Positions 23,206 to 33,861 of a stretch of 64,000 nucleotides of DNA are shown here, piece after piece. The translations under genes were made by a program, and so were the position numbers. The DNA lies in contig NC_039502.1 in the NCBI RefSeq assembly GCF_003590095.1, forward strand, positions 2,294,001 to 2,358,000, in the 5' to 3' direction. Below the pieces are notes generated by a model. The model ran no database searches. It was not told where the DNA came from and saw only the letters and a list, made by a program, of their open reading frames with translations. This stretch comes from Trichoplusia ni. Taxonomy: Eukaryota > Arthropoda > Insecta > Lepidoptera > Noctuidae. Position 1 is the stretch's first letter. Each line of letters begins with the position of its first letter.

Positions 23206-26200
23206 ATTCGAAAGTTACTCGTGAAATACTTATTATTCGACGGTGTCCTTTCAAAAAAACTGTTCGTCATGCAAGTTTTGGTGTGCGAACTTATGCTGGT
23301 AAATAAACGATTAGCACTCAACAATCATTCCAAAAATTAAGCACTTATTCATCAAAAATAAATAATTGCAGTATATCTGCCCCTACTCTCAACATCAACA
23401 AAGCCAACCAAACAAAGATATCGCCGCTGACGGCGCTGACAGTGACACTACACACATGTCACGTACAGTCCCTAGACTAAAATGGACTTGCCATACCTAC
23501 GGAATCAACGTGCATAATAAATCTTTACTAATGGTATAAAACTGAGGACTTTATATTTGTACTTGAACGCACTTGTCTCAGGACCTATAATAATAATAAT
23601 AAGGAGCTACTCCTTATTGATATGACTATTTGCCAACAAGTTCGCCGCTCCAAAAAGGGTGTGTCTACATGTTGGCTAGATTATAAGAAGGCCTATGATT
23701 CGGTGCCACATGCATGGCTCATGAGGGTGCTGGAGTTGTATAAAATCAATACAACTCTACGCACTTTTTTGAAGTCATGTATGAGGCAATGGACTACGGT
23801 GCTTCACTATCCAGGGTGTCGGGATATCCAAAAGAACGGTAAACTTATTAGGATTGGGCGGGGAATATTTCAAGGTGACAGTTTGAGTCCCCTGTGGTTC
23901 TGTTTAGCCTTGAATCCTCTTAGCACTCTGCTTGAGAATTCAAGGCTGGGCTATTCGTTGCGGAGAGGAAGCCAGGTAATCTCCCACTTGTTATACATGG
24001 ATGACCTAAAATTGTTTGCTTCCAACAAGTTGCAACTGATGAAGTTACTGATGATTACTGAAAGCTTCAGTAATTCCATCAGAATTCTCGGTCTCGGATT
24101 CTATAAACCTGAGGTCCCTCTCCTCAACGGAGACATACCCAAGTATTTGTAGGTTACAAATACTTGGGCATGTCAGAGGCGTTAGGCATTAATGTCGCTG
24201 ACATGAAACAATCGTTACAGACACGTTTCTTTGGCCGCCTGAATAAGGTACTAAAAAGTTCTTTATCGGGCGGTTACATGGTGCGTGCCTTTAATGGTTG
24301 GGTCATGCCAGTGATAATGTACTCCTTTGGCATACTCAAGTGGACACACACCGAACTTGACGCCTTGGATAGAAGAGTCCGCACACTGCTCACCACAAAT
24401 CGAATGCACCACCCGCGATCATCGATAATGAGGTTATATATCCCGCGAAAGTGTGGGGGTCGTGGCTTCCTAAATGCCCAAACCCTCCATAATCGCGAGG
24501 TATGTAACCTCAGGGAGTATTTCCTCCGAGTGGACGTGGAGATGAACCGAGATGTGATGGCAGTGGATAAGGGCTTCACTCCGCTCTCTCTAGGTAAAGA
24601 GAACTGGCACAAACCTGTCGTACTAAGCGTCAAAGACCGCAAAGATGTATGGCAAAGCAAGGAGCTACACGGACGCTATTATCGGACCCTTCACGGGGCC
24701 GATGTAGATTTCTTAGCGTCCGTGGCCTGGCTACGCTTCGGAGATCTCTTTGGAGAAACCGAAGGGTTTGTATGTGCAATTATGGATGAAGTTATCATGA
24801 CGAATACCTATCGAAAATATATAATTAAGGATGGTACAGTTGACATCTGTCGGGCATGTCACTGTCCTGGTGAATCCTTGCCTTGAGACATATTGTATCG
24901 GGATGTTCTCGTCTTGCTAACGGTGAATACTTGCACAGACATAACCAATTTGGCCAGGATTATCCATCAGCAGCTTGCTCTGAAATACAAACTTGTGGAA
25001 TCTGAGGTGCCGTACTATAAGTATGTGCCCGACCCAGTTCTCGAAAGTGGTCACATCACACTGTACTGGGATCGATCTATCATCACTGACAGGACTATTG
25101 TTGCCAATAAGCCTGATATAGTGGTGATCGATCGATCAGAGCGTCGGACAATGATTGTTGATATCACCATCCCCCATGACGAGAACCTCGTGAAAGCAGA
25201 AAAAGAAAAACAATTGAAATATTTGGATTTAGCTCACGAGGTTGTCGACTTGTGGGAGGTGGACTCGTCAATCATTGTCCCGATAGTCGTTAGTGCCAAT
25301 GGCTTAATAGCCAAGAGCCTCGATCAACATCTTCGGAGGCTCTCGTTGGGCGTCTGGGTCAAGGGTTTGATTCAGAAAGCGGTACTTCTAGACACGGCGC
25401 GCATCGTGAGGAGGTTCCTGTTCCCGTTGCCGGTTGGACACTATTTTTGATGTTTTTAAATATGTATTATGTTGTTTTTTTATATATATATTTAAAAATA
25501 TAATTTATATGTTGTATAATTTTAATAAAGGAAATAATAAATCATTTATTTGTTTGAAATATGCTGGTACAAAAGATGTTATGTTTTTGTAGGTATAGCA
25601 CAATAAGTTAAGACCCTACCCTTAAATAAGTTTAAATAAAAATTCAAAGAATATCTCGTTGCGAAAAGTTTTTATACTCTTAATGAATATTTAAACGATG
25701 CTTAACACTTTTACTACCTATATTGTGACGTTTCACTTTAAATATTTGTAAAAATTTTGTACACCAATTGCTGGCAAAACATGTATGGGTCTGATTTTAT
25801 TTTACCACCTTATGTAACAAAAATACCTGTGTTTTTTTTGTAAACATATACCCGTGTTTTCACAAAATAAATTATCTTTTATCTTTTAGCACATATTATA
25901 CATTCTTCAACCTAATGAAGGGTATACAAAATAATATTAACTTAAAAACTAGTTACAAACATAATAGGAGAAAGGAAAAAAACTATTGGTACGATTTGAA
26001 AACAGTCTTTCAGAGTTAGATAGAATAGAATAAGAAATGTTACACACCATGTTAATCCAAAATGCTTAAGGGGATAGGAATAATTACAAATTTTATTCAT
26101 CGACCATTGTAAATAGTAGAATCGGGGCCCATATCTGATATACTGGGACTGTTGGGACATTTTTACTCACCTCTAGCACATCACAATAAAATCAAAGACT

Positions 26201-26513
26201 TTATATACTCTATATAGTGTCGTTGAATAAAATCTTGAAAAGACAGATTAAAAAATAATCTGTTTTAGGCTTCGATTGCTGTTTTAACTGTGGTAGTTTT
26301 ACATATTCTGTGCATCTATGTTTTTGGTAATTTTGTCGACCAACAATGAATGTCAGGTCAGTGGTTACAGCAAAGCAGTAATCTTATCGACAACTTACGA
26401 ATAAGAAATATTATATTTAATTAACATTTCATTTCCGACTAGGATAAATTGCGAAGAGATAAATTATAAGCGGCTATCGTTACCATTTTGAAAGGTTTTA
26501 TTATTTGTGTAAA
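23206..26513. other. Divergent intergenic region IKK-epsilon / cactin
   Basis: The start codons of the two genes diverge. Of the 3.3 kb between them, about 1.95 kb is the R4-like LINE (23588-25541). Without it the spacer would be roughly 1.35 kb. 23560-23587 is a fragment of the 'gaacgcact...ctcagg' repeat. 25542-26460 is AT-rich and shows nothing recognisable. Confidence 0.6.
23588..25541 (+). mobile_element. Decayed R4/Dong-like non-LTR retrotransposon beside a TAA repeat
   Basis: A (TAA)5 run at 23588-23602 abuts the 5' end. The reverse transcriptase begins mid-domain and shows CWLDYKKAYDSVPH, GIFQGDSLSPLWFCLALNPLS and the YMDDLKLFA catalytic box (around 23992-24018). After a break at 24138-24168 the thumb/linker continues. 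Near 24850-24920 there is a Cys/His cluster (CRACHCPGE, then frame-shifted HIVSGC), followed by a restriction-like endonuclease signature, NKPDIVVID ... MIVDITIPHDENL ... EKEKQLKYLDL, ending at the stop at 25448-25450. A single ORF with RT followed by a C-terminal restriction-like endonuclease defines the R2/R4 group; Dong of Bombyx is known to insert in TAA repeats. The copy is dead: 5'-truncated, with a hairpin insertion and at least two frameshifts (about 24884 and 24945). Confidence 0.75.
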
Positions 26514-29500
26514 ATGTAAGTATAATGTGCATTGACTTACACATCTTAAAACTGCTCACTAGCACACTGAATTAGAATGGTACCTGTTTTATTTTGTGTA
26601 TTGTGCATAATAAATATGAAAACCGTCTTGTAACAGGTCATCAAGTCACGAAATACGACGACGCGATCGTTCTAAAAGCAGGTCACTTGAGCATCGCAGA
26701 AGTCGAAATGCAAGAAGCAATGATCGAAACCGATCACTTTCCCCTAAACCATCAAAACACAGATCAACAAGCAGAGATAAACGGGAATCCAAACATAAAA
26801 AAAGTAAAAAGAAGAAAAGGCATTCATCCAGCAGTACCTCGAGCAGCGACAGCGACGAGGAGGAACTGAAGCTCCTACAAAGACTCGAAGCAGAACGTAT
26901 TAGACTTAAAGAAGAAAAAAAGAAGCAAAAAGAGCAATTGAAGGCTAATGAGACACCAGAAGAAAAAAGGTTTTTATAGCTCATCATGTAATACAATAGT
27001 ACTGTATAGCCCAAGTTGCCCCAATTAACAGAAATGTCTACAGTTTCCAAATTATATTATTATTAATTAATTAATTCATTGAAACAATGGTATACCTATT
27101 GGTAATGGTATATATGAAATTGGTTACTTAAGCAATGTGTTGTGCATGGGTGTCAACAACCTCATTAATTAAGTAGCTGCTGTGGCTGTGACTTTAGGAT
27201 GTCATCATCGTCTGCCAAATGCCACTGGTATTTTGATACCGCTATATTCAACTATTGTTCACCATCACATGAATAATACTGAGTAATGAAAATTAATGTT
27301 CTATTTACTTTTTTTTTGTCAGGGCTAGACGCCTCAGAGAAAAACAAGAAAAGGAGCGCAAAAGACGGGAAAGAATGGGTTGGGATAATGAGTACCAGTG
27401 CTACACAAATCAGGATAATCCATTTGGAGACTCTGCACTTACCAATAGCTTTGTTTGGACTAAGAAATTAGCAAAGGAGGGTGTTAAAACAGTATCTCGT
27501 GAAGAACTTGAAGCACTTAACAGACAGAAACAATTGGAAAACAAAATAGAGTTAGAAAAGGTAGCAAAATAACTATAAACATGGTGATACATGGCAACTC
27601 TGTTGCATGCTATTGTGCAGGCATGTACATATCCTGACATGACGCAGGTGAAGCAGCGGCGGCTGGAGCGCGAGGCGGAGCGGGCGGCGCGCGAGGGCGA
27701 GGCGGCGGCCGCGGCGCGCGCGCGCGAGGCGCTGCAGTTCCACACGTGGGCGCGCCAGGAGGACGCCTTCCATCTGCACCAGGCGCGGCTGCGGTCGCAG
27801 ATCCGCATCCGCGACGGCCGAGGTACAACAACAAAACTAACAGATAAACAAATTCGCACCAAATCCCCAGTCTCCTACTTCAAACACTTACTTGTTATGT
27901 TGCAGCTAAACCTATCGATTTACTGGCGTGGTATGTGAGTTCTGAGGAGTGTGTTGATGCTCTAGAGATGCATGAACCATACACCTACTTGAATGGACTC
28001 CAGACCCAGGACCTAGAAGATTTGCTTGAGGATATCAAAGTATGTGAAAAATGTCGTAACTGTCACTTGATGTTACTTGAAGTAAATGTTGTTCAAATAA
28101 AACATTGCACACTATAACATTCAATCATAGCAGTGTCTTTAAGCTTTTTAGATTAATTTAATAAGGATATGCTCTTTTCACATAATAAAGGTGATGGCAA
28201 GAAGGGAAGATTAGCTCTCCCCATCTACTTTTAGTGGCATGCAGTTTTGTGGTCTTAGGTGTACAAGGAGCTGGAGAACAACGCGAACCAGGCGTACTGG
28301 GAGGACGTGCAGACCATCGTGCTGGACGAGCTCAACAAGCTGCGGCGGCTGGCCGCGCCCGACGCGCGTCGCGACGGCGTGCATCAGGCCGTCGCCGACG
28401 ACGTCACGCAGGTCAAGCCGCTACTGCCTACTTCCTAGCTCTTGCTATGTTGCTGAATTAACTGCCAAGTACCTAATCTTTTCTTTGTATTTTAGATATT
28501 TAAAGGCAAAACAGGAGCTCAACTGGAAGCTTTGCAGACCCAAATCGAGCAGAAAATAAGTGGACGACACGATGGTGTCGACGTCGGCTACTGGGAGAGC
28601 TTGCTCAGTCAACTTAAAGGTCAGGAATGAAAATTACCTGTATCATAAGAGGAATGGTTATCCTGTAATAAAAATTGTACTTCTTGCCTCGATTTTTTAA
28701 TTATTATCTTAATTACATATTGTATGTAGCACACATGTCGCGCGCGCGTCTGCGTGACCGCCATCAAAACAACCTGCGGCGCAAGCTGCAGCTGCTGAAG
28801 CAGGAGCAGGGCGTGCAGCCCGCACCGCCCGCCGACGTTAAGCAGGAGCCTGGGCAGCGGTCAGTACCTGTACTGTTAATAAATACAAATACAATTTACT
28901 GTACTTGATTATGCAAACTAATCAAGGCTTGCCATGAAGGGATAGACTATATAAATTAAGATTATGATAACAATATTTTTGGTACAAGGTCGAAAACACC
29001 GGAAGCTGAAGTGTCAGAGCCAGTAGCCGCAGCGGCTACCGCATCCACGTCGACATCGGCGGTCGATGCCGAGGTCGACGCGGAAGGTTCTTCGAGCGAA
29101 GACGAAGCAGCGTGCGTGGCATTGTACCGCGCCGGGCGCTACTCGCCGCCTCCGCTATCGCCGTCCGCACTAGAGCCCGCCACGCTGCTGACCGAGCCCG
29201 GCCACGACGCGCAGCGGCTCGCCTACCTGCGCGCGCGCCTGCACGCCGCCAGCGCCCAGCGCGCCCTGCCCGACAAGGTGAGTGACCCGCCGCCTGGAGC
29301 CCGCACGCTGCTGACCGAGCCCGGCCACGACGCGCAGCGACTGGCGAAAATTAATAATAATAATGACCTGTGAAAGATGAAATAACTTGCAATGTTTCAG
29401 GCGGAAGTGCCGGCGGGCGCCAGCACCGAGTCTCTGGAGCGCGAGGCCCGCCGCGTGATGGGCACGTCACAAGATGAAGTCCAGTTCAGCGTGGAACACA

Positions 29501-30952
29501 CGCTGCCTGACCAGCCTTGCCTATGGGCGGACAAGTATCGACCTAGGAAACCCAGATACTTTAACAGGTTTGACTTACCTTATACCCAATACATTACACT
29601 CGACTCAATTAGACAGTACTTATAATGTAGAAAATCGAAAATCGAGCCCCAAGCCCTCCTGCAATACCAAGGCCATCTCTACTGCGCTACTTGTGACCGC
29701 GTGTTCAAGGTCAACTTTGATTTCGCAAATCGTATACGTGCACATGATCGAAACCAAGCTGTCGGTATATGCCAGGGTGCTGCGTCAACGGAAACGTCTA
29801 GGACGTCATCATCATCATCACTTATAATGTAAGGCAAACAGCAAGAGAGGGTTCAACCCGCTCGTGCTGTTTGTTTAGTTTGATTGGCTCAAACGTGATT
29901 ATTTTAGTGTATCCTTTTGTAAGTAAATTCAATATAACGTTATTAATCTGTTGCTATTTTTGTCTGTATAGAGTACACACGGGTTTCGAATGGAACAAGT
30001 ACAACCAGACGCACTACGATATGGACAACCCTCCACCTAAGATCGTGCAAGGATATAAGTTCAACATATTCTATCCAGACCTCATCGACAAGAACGCGAC
30101 GCCAGAGTTCTCACTGGTCAGTCACACGTTAAATACAAAATAACATGTACCGTCGACTTGATTTGCCTAGAGGCCGCTGAGGCTGCTTTACTAAGCATTT
30201 GATAATAAATAAAAGATAACATTAATGAACAACACGGCAAAGCGTAGCTCAAGAAATATTGTATGTTGTTGTTGCTATATACATTTCAAAAATGGGAAAT
30301 AGAGGCCGAATCGAAAACGCCTGGAAAGGCTATTTGGAGGAGGCCTTTGCTCAGCTGTGGAGACACTGTAGGCTAGTCACTCAAGCTAATTTATTAAACT
30401 ACTAGCTAAGTTATGATTTACATATACCTGCCCTGTTTTTTTTTACATTTTCCATTGTATCTTCGCTCCTATTAGTCGCAGCGTGATGGTTTATAGCCTT
30501 CGTCGTTGAATGGTCTTTCCAACACAAAAAGATTTTTTCAATTTGGACCAGTAGTTCCTGAGATTAGCGCGTTCAAACAAATAAACAAACAAACTCTTCA
30601 GCTTTATATATTAGTATAGATATAGATAAACCGTTCTCCGGGTCTGTTCAGAAATCGACCAGTTACCCCTGTCTGATAAATAACTACTGACTTTTCTGAG
30701 TCTTATTACGATCTTGAATAAATAATCACAAGTATTATGGTGTAAGTACTTCTCTTATTTCAGAAAGCTTGTCCCGAGAACCAAGACTTTGCCGTACTTC
30801 GCTTCCACGCAGGCCCACCTTACGAGGACATCGCATTCAAGATCGTCAACCGCGAGTGGGAATACTCTTACAAACGCGGCTTCCGCTGCCATTTCCACAA
30901 TAATATCTTTCAACTGTGGTTCCACTTCAAGAGATACCGCTACAGACGCTAG
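26514..30952 (+). CDS. cactin: Cactin (NF-kB/Cactus-interacting, splicing-associated protein)
   Basis: Exons joined in phase: AT of the start codon at 26514-26515, then 26637-26969, 27323-27560, 27648-27822, 27906-28039, 28259-28411, 28496-28619, 28730-28859, 28989-29277, 29401-29567, 29972-30116, 30764-30952; 692 codons plus stop. The N-terminus is Arg/Ser-rich (residues about 8-60), followed by a charged coiled coil. The cactin mid domain follows (ERMGWDNEYQCYTNQDNPFG, QEDAFHLHQARLRSQIRIRD, EMHEPYTYLNGL). The C-terminal Cactus-binding domain is almost identical to the human one (WADKYRPRKPRYFNR, VHTGFEWNKYNQTHYDMDNP, IVQGYKFNIFYPDLID, FHFKRYRYRR). Cactin modulates IkB/Cactus-NF-kB signalling and acts in pre-mRNA splicing in the nucleus. 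The odd point is the initiator ATG, split AT/G by a GTAAGT...CAG intron; a more upstream start cannot be excluded. Intron 9 carries a partial copy of exon 9. Confidence 0.93.
29182..29339 (+). repeat. 35-bp exon segment duplicated into the next intron of cactin
   Basis: 29182-29216 (inside exon 29,xxx coding LLTEPGHDAQR) recurs without mismatch at 29305-29339, just after the donor at 29278. The offset is 123 bases, exactly 41 codons, and the frame stays open through the donor until a stop at 29371-29373. Translation of a retained intron would therefore repeat the same peptide. The surrounding bases are also similar, so the true duplication may be slightly longer. Confidence 0.85.
30290..30626. 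repeat. Two retroposon tails in the last intron of cactin
   Basis: 30300-30385 has 'ggaggaggcctttgctcagctgtgg' and 'actgtaggct', the same tail family as the 85-bp insert in the gypsy element at 60867-60951, here without its GATGAT end. 30530-30626 is a reversed copy of the family seen at 6640-6770. Confidence 0.5.
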
Positions 30953-31620
30953 TTGGGTGCTTCTACAGCACATGTCCTGTGCAGCAGGGAAATGTTTTCC
31001 TTGGTTGACATCAAAATATATTATTTTGTCATTTTGATTGGATTTTTTATTTGTAAAAAGCTGGGTTTTACATACCTTTTGCAGCACCTTGTCACTTGCC
31101 TTGTTTTATTTGTGTATTGAATTCTTTGATAGTAACCATCATAATGATTCATTATTAAATGGTGAATGGCTTACTCACGCGTATTTATCGGGATTGCCCG
31201 ATTAGTTTCGGACCCAAACTGAGTCCTTAATTAATAAGCTGACGCAACGGGTCTCGACTCGCGACCCCGCGTATTGAATAATGAATTCTTGCCCAAATTA
31301 GGATTAGCCAGTGGCAAGCAAGTAAGGAGTTGGAAAACAGAATGCAGAAAAGTTGCTCTAGTATTTATTACATTTGTTTAAACTTTATGAGATAAATCTA
31401 CATTATTTGCTTACATTTAATGTTAAAAGATTATATCAGAATTGATTTCAAACTAGTACTTGTTTCGTGTTTAGGGCTGAGAAAAAAAATTAGATAAACC
31501 TCCTTAGTAAAATTTAAAATCATTGAACCAAACAACTGATCTTTAATAAATGTAAATTAAATAGATTGAATAAGTTGGTACAGAGATGAACTACATTAAC
31601 ATTAGTCTCAATACATTGAA
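30953..31620. other. Convergent spacer cactin / NDUFS3
   Basis: Holds the two 3' UTRs and, at about 31165-31270, a copy of the 'cccgattagtttcggac' dispersed repeat. A minus-strand AATAAA complement (tttatt) at about 31367 could serve NDUFS3. Nothing else was recognised. Confidence 0.5.
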
Positions 31621-32418
31621 CTACTGCTTAGGTTTGTCTTCAGCAGGGTTGACCACTTCTTCTGATGCAGGATTGCTACGGAAGTTGGGGAACTGCTCCC
31701 ATGGAGCACTCAGTTCAAAGCGTCTGAATTCTTGTGCTAGTTCCAAAGGTTCAACAACAACACGTTTCTGTTCATCATCATAACGCACCTCCACATACCC
31801 GCTGAGAGGGAAATCTTTTCTGAAAGGGTGGCCTTCAAAACCATAATCTGTCAGGATCCTTCTTAGATCGGGATGATTAGCAAAGAATACTCCATACATA
31901 TCCCAGATTTCTCGTTCGTACCAATTTGCAGCCTTGAAAACATCATTGGCAGAGTCGACAGGGCTCAATTCATCAGTGTATGTCTTAACTCGAATTCTGG
32001 CATTGTAGCGCAAAGAAAGCAAGTTGTAAATTATCTCAAATCTGTTAGGCCTGTTTGGTACATCCATGCCTGCAATGTCTACAAGATTCGTAAACTGAGC
32101 GCTCTGGTGATCTTTCAAAAACTGCAGCACTGGAATGACACCTTCTGGTGGTATCAAGACTTCCAGCTCATTGCCAGCCGTCAGCTGTACTTTCTGGACG
32201 TATTTCGGCATACATTCTGCAATATACTTTCCAAAATCTACGAGATGAGCTTTTTGTAGTGGATCTAATTTAGCAACAGTCGGTCGAGTCTCAGTAGGAG
32301 GAGCAGCTTGATCAGCTTTGGTGGCCACGCGTTGGACGGCCGGGGATTTCACATTGTTTAAAATGCTACGCCCCAAACTGTATCCACTCCCAACAGAGCG
32401 TTTAAGTAAGAACGACAT
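31621..32418 (-). CDS. NDUFS3: NADH dehydrogenase [ubiquinone] iron-sulfur protein 3, mitochondrial
   Basis: A single-exon gene of 265 codons. I chose the ATG at 32418 because the peptide that follows (MSFLLKRSVGSGYSLGRSIL) is a basic, Ser-rich amphipathic mitochondrial presequence; an in-frame ATG at 32487 would add 23 residues without that character. The mature part carries the complex I 30-kDa subunit core: FTNLVDIAGMDVP, RFEIIYNLLSL, the family signature YEREIWDMYGVFF, then HPDLRRILTDYGFEGHPFRKDFPLSG (read in two pieces). NDUFS3 (bacterial NuoC) lies in the peripheral arm of complex I and is needed for its assembly. The lack of introns is unusual among the conserved genes here but the frame is intact and the coding usage normal, so it appears functional. 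Confidence 0.95.
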   Translation of the reverse strand: MSFLLKRSVGSGYSLGRSILNNVKSPAVQRVATKADQAAPPTETRPTVAKLDPLQKAHLVDFGKYIAECMPKYVQKVQLTAGNELEVLIPPEGVIPVLQFLKDHQSAQFTNLVDIAGMDVPNRPNRFEIIYNLLSLRYNARIRVKTYTDELSPVDSANDVFKAANWYEREIWDMYGVFFANHPDLRRILTDYGFEGHPFRKDFPLSGYVEVRYDDEQKRVVVEPLELAQEFRRFELSAPWEQFPNFRSNPASEEVVNPAEDKPKQ

Positions 32419-33861
32419 TATATTACTATTATTTTTAATAGTACAAGATGTCCTTACGTAATTGGATTCGATTGAACAACTACACACTAACTTATAAAAA
32501 CAAGATATGTCATAGTGTCACGAACAGATGACAGTAATGTCAGTGTCAAACAAGCAAAGATCACAGACTATCTCTAGTAATATCACAGCGTTCTAGACAT
32601 AGTTCTAGATCATTGCAACACCGATTACTAAAATAAGCTCTCAGGTCCGGCCTCGTCTAGCCGCTCGACGCTCGTTTCTAAAGGACAAATATGGTCACGT
32701 GTACAAAAACACCCAGTTGGAAAAAGGATAGGACGTAGCGTGGTGACAACTCGTCTGCCCAGCTAGCGAATTATTCAATAACATTCAAATAATGTTGAAA
32801 ACCTTTTTATCTTATACTAACTATAACATATACTAAAACCATCATCATCGGCCTAGCCTTTTCCCAACTACGTTTGGGTCGGCTACCAGTCCAGCTATGT
32901 ACCAGTGTTTTAAACTCAACCCAGTTACTAGGGCAACACGATACTCTTTGGTTAGACTGGTTGTCAGACTTTTCAATATTCTGACTACCTTGTAACGACT
33001 GTCAAAGATATAGAAATAACAGCCGGAATACACAATTTAACGTGCCTTCCAAAACACGGAGGAACTCGTTATGACAAAGATGGTCACCCATCTACAGACC
33101 AACCGCGTCAAGCATAGCTTACCTGTGATCGATTCACTTATGCGGTTATAGCTTGGAAACAAGCTTCTCCAGGTTTAAGCATATGTATATAACATATACA
33201 TCAACATATAGCTATATTTATTACATATAGTTTTAAAAATGTAAATATTAGTTCAGTTTAATTTATTGTAAAAAATATTTTAATTGATTATGTATATATT
33301 GATCTCAATAAAAACAAAAAAAAATGTTTTTAAATAAATCTGTAAAAAAATAAGTGCAAGTACATCAACCATTCCATTCTATTATGTATGTGCAGCATTT
33401 GAAAAAATAGGCGTACATACATTTCTGAGACCCATTTTTACGTAGCTAATGTAGCTATTCAAAATTTCAAATCTAAACTGTTTAAAGTTTCTAACGCAAG
33501 ACTCAATTGGCTTAGAAAAAGTTTATAATTTTATTAAAAGAAATTGTAATCCTGCTCTCTGCCCGACAGGATGACTGACAGGACACTTGACACTTGCCAT
33601 GTTTTTTTGGAAAGTGCCGGGTAGTAAAACTTTTATTTTGAAAAGATTTGCCCCACCATTTTTTAATTTTGTTGTCTCTATTTTGTACACAGCTTGACTT
33701 AAGAGAACTAAAAACATATTTAGGAACAAACTATAAAAGCTTAGTGGGATTACAATCCCTAGATTATACTCTAATGTACTCATATATTTTTAACATTCGA
33801 AGTAATACTTCTCATTGCCGATTTATATTACGAATATAGTTTTTGTTAAAGTATCTTAAAA
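32419..33861. other. Divergent spacer NDUFS3 / Tejas-like
   Basis: Contains both promoters, a reversed copy of the GATGAT-tailed SINE-like family at 32840-33172, and AT-rich sequence. No gene was seen. 33490-33783 (minus) has an open frame with no domain; I do not regard it as a gene. Confidence 0.5.
32840..33172 (-). mobile_element. SINE-like GATGAT-tailed element, copy 2 (reverse)
   Basis: Begins on the plus strand with CATCATCATCGGCCTAGCC and runs through 'ttttcccaactacgtttggg', 'taacgactgtcaaagata', 'ggaggaactcgttatgac' and 'gatcgattcacttatgcgg', the complement of the element at 43137-43491 in the same order. No clean target duplication was found. Confidence 0.7.

Noticed and set aside
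31621..32487. Longer NDUFS3 start at 32487
   Set aside because: The extra 23 residues do not look like a mitochondrial presequence; the ATG at 32418 does.
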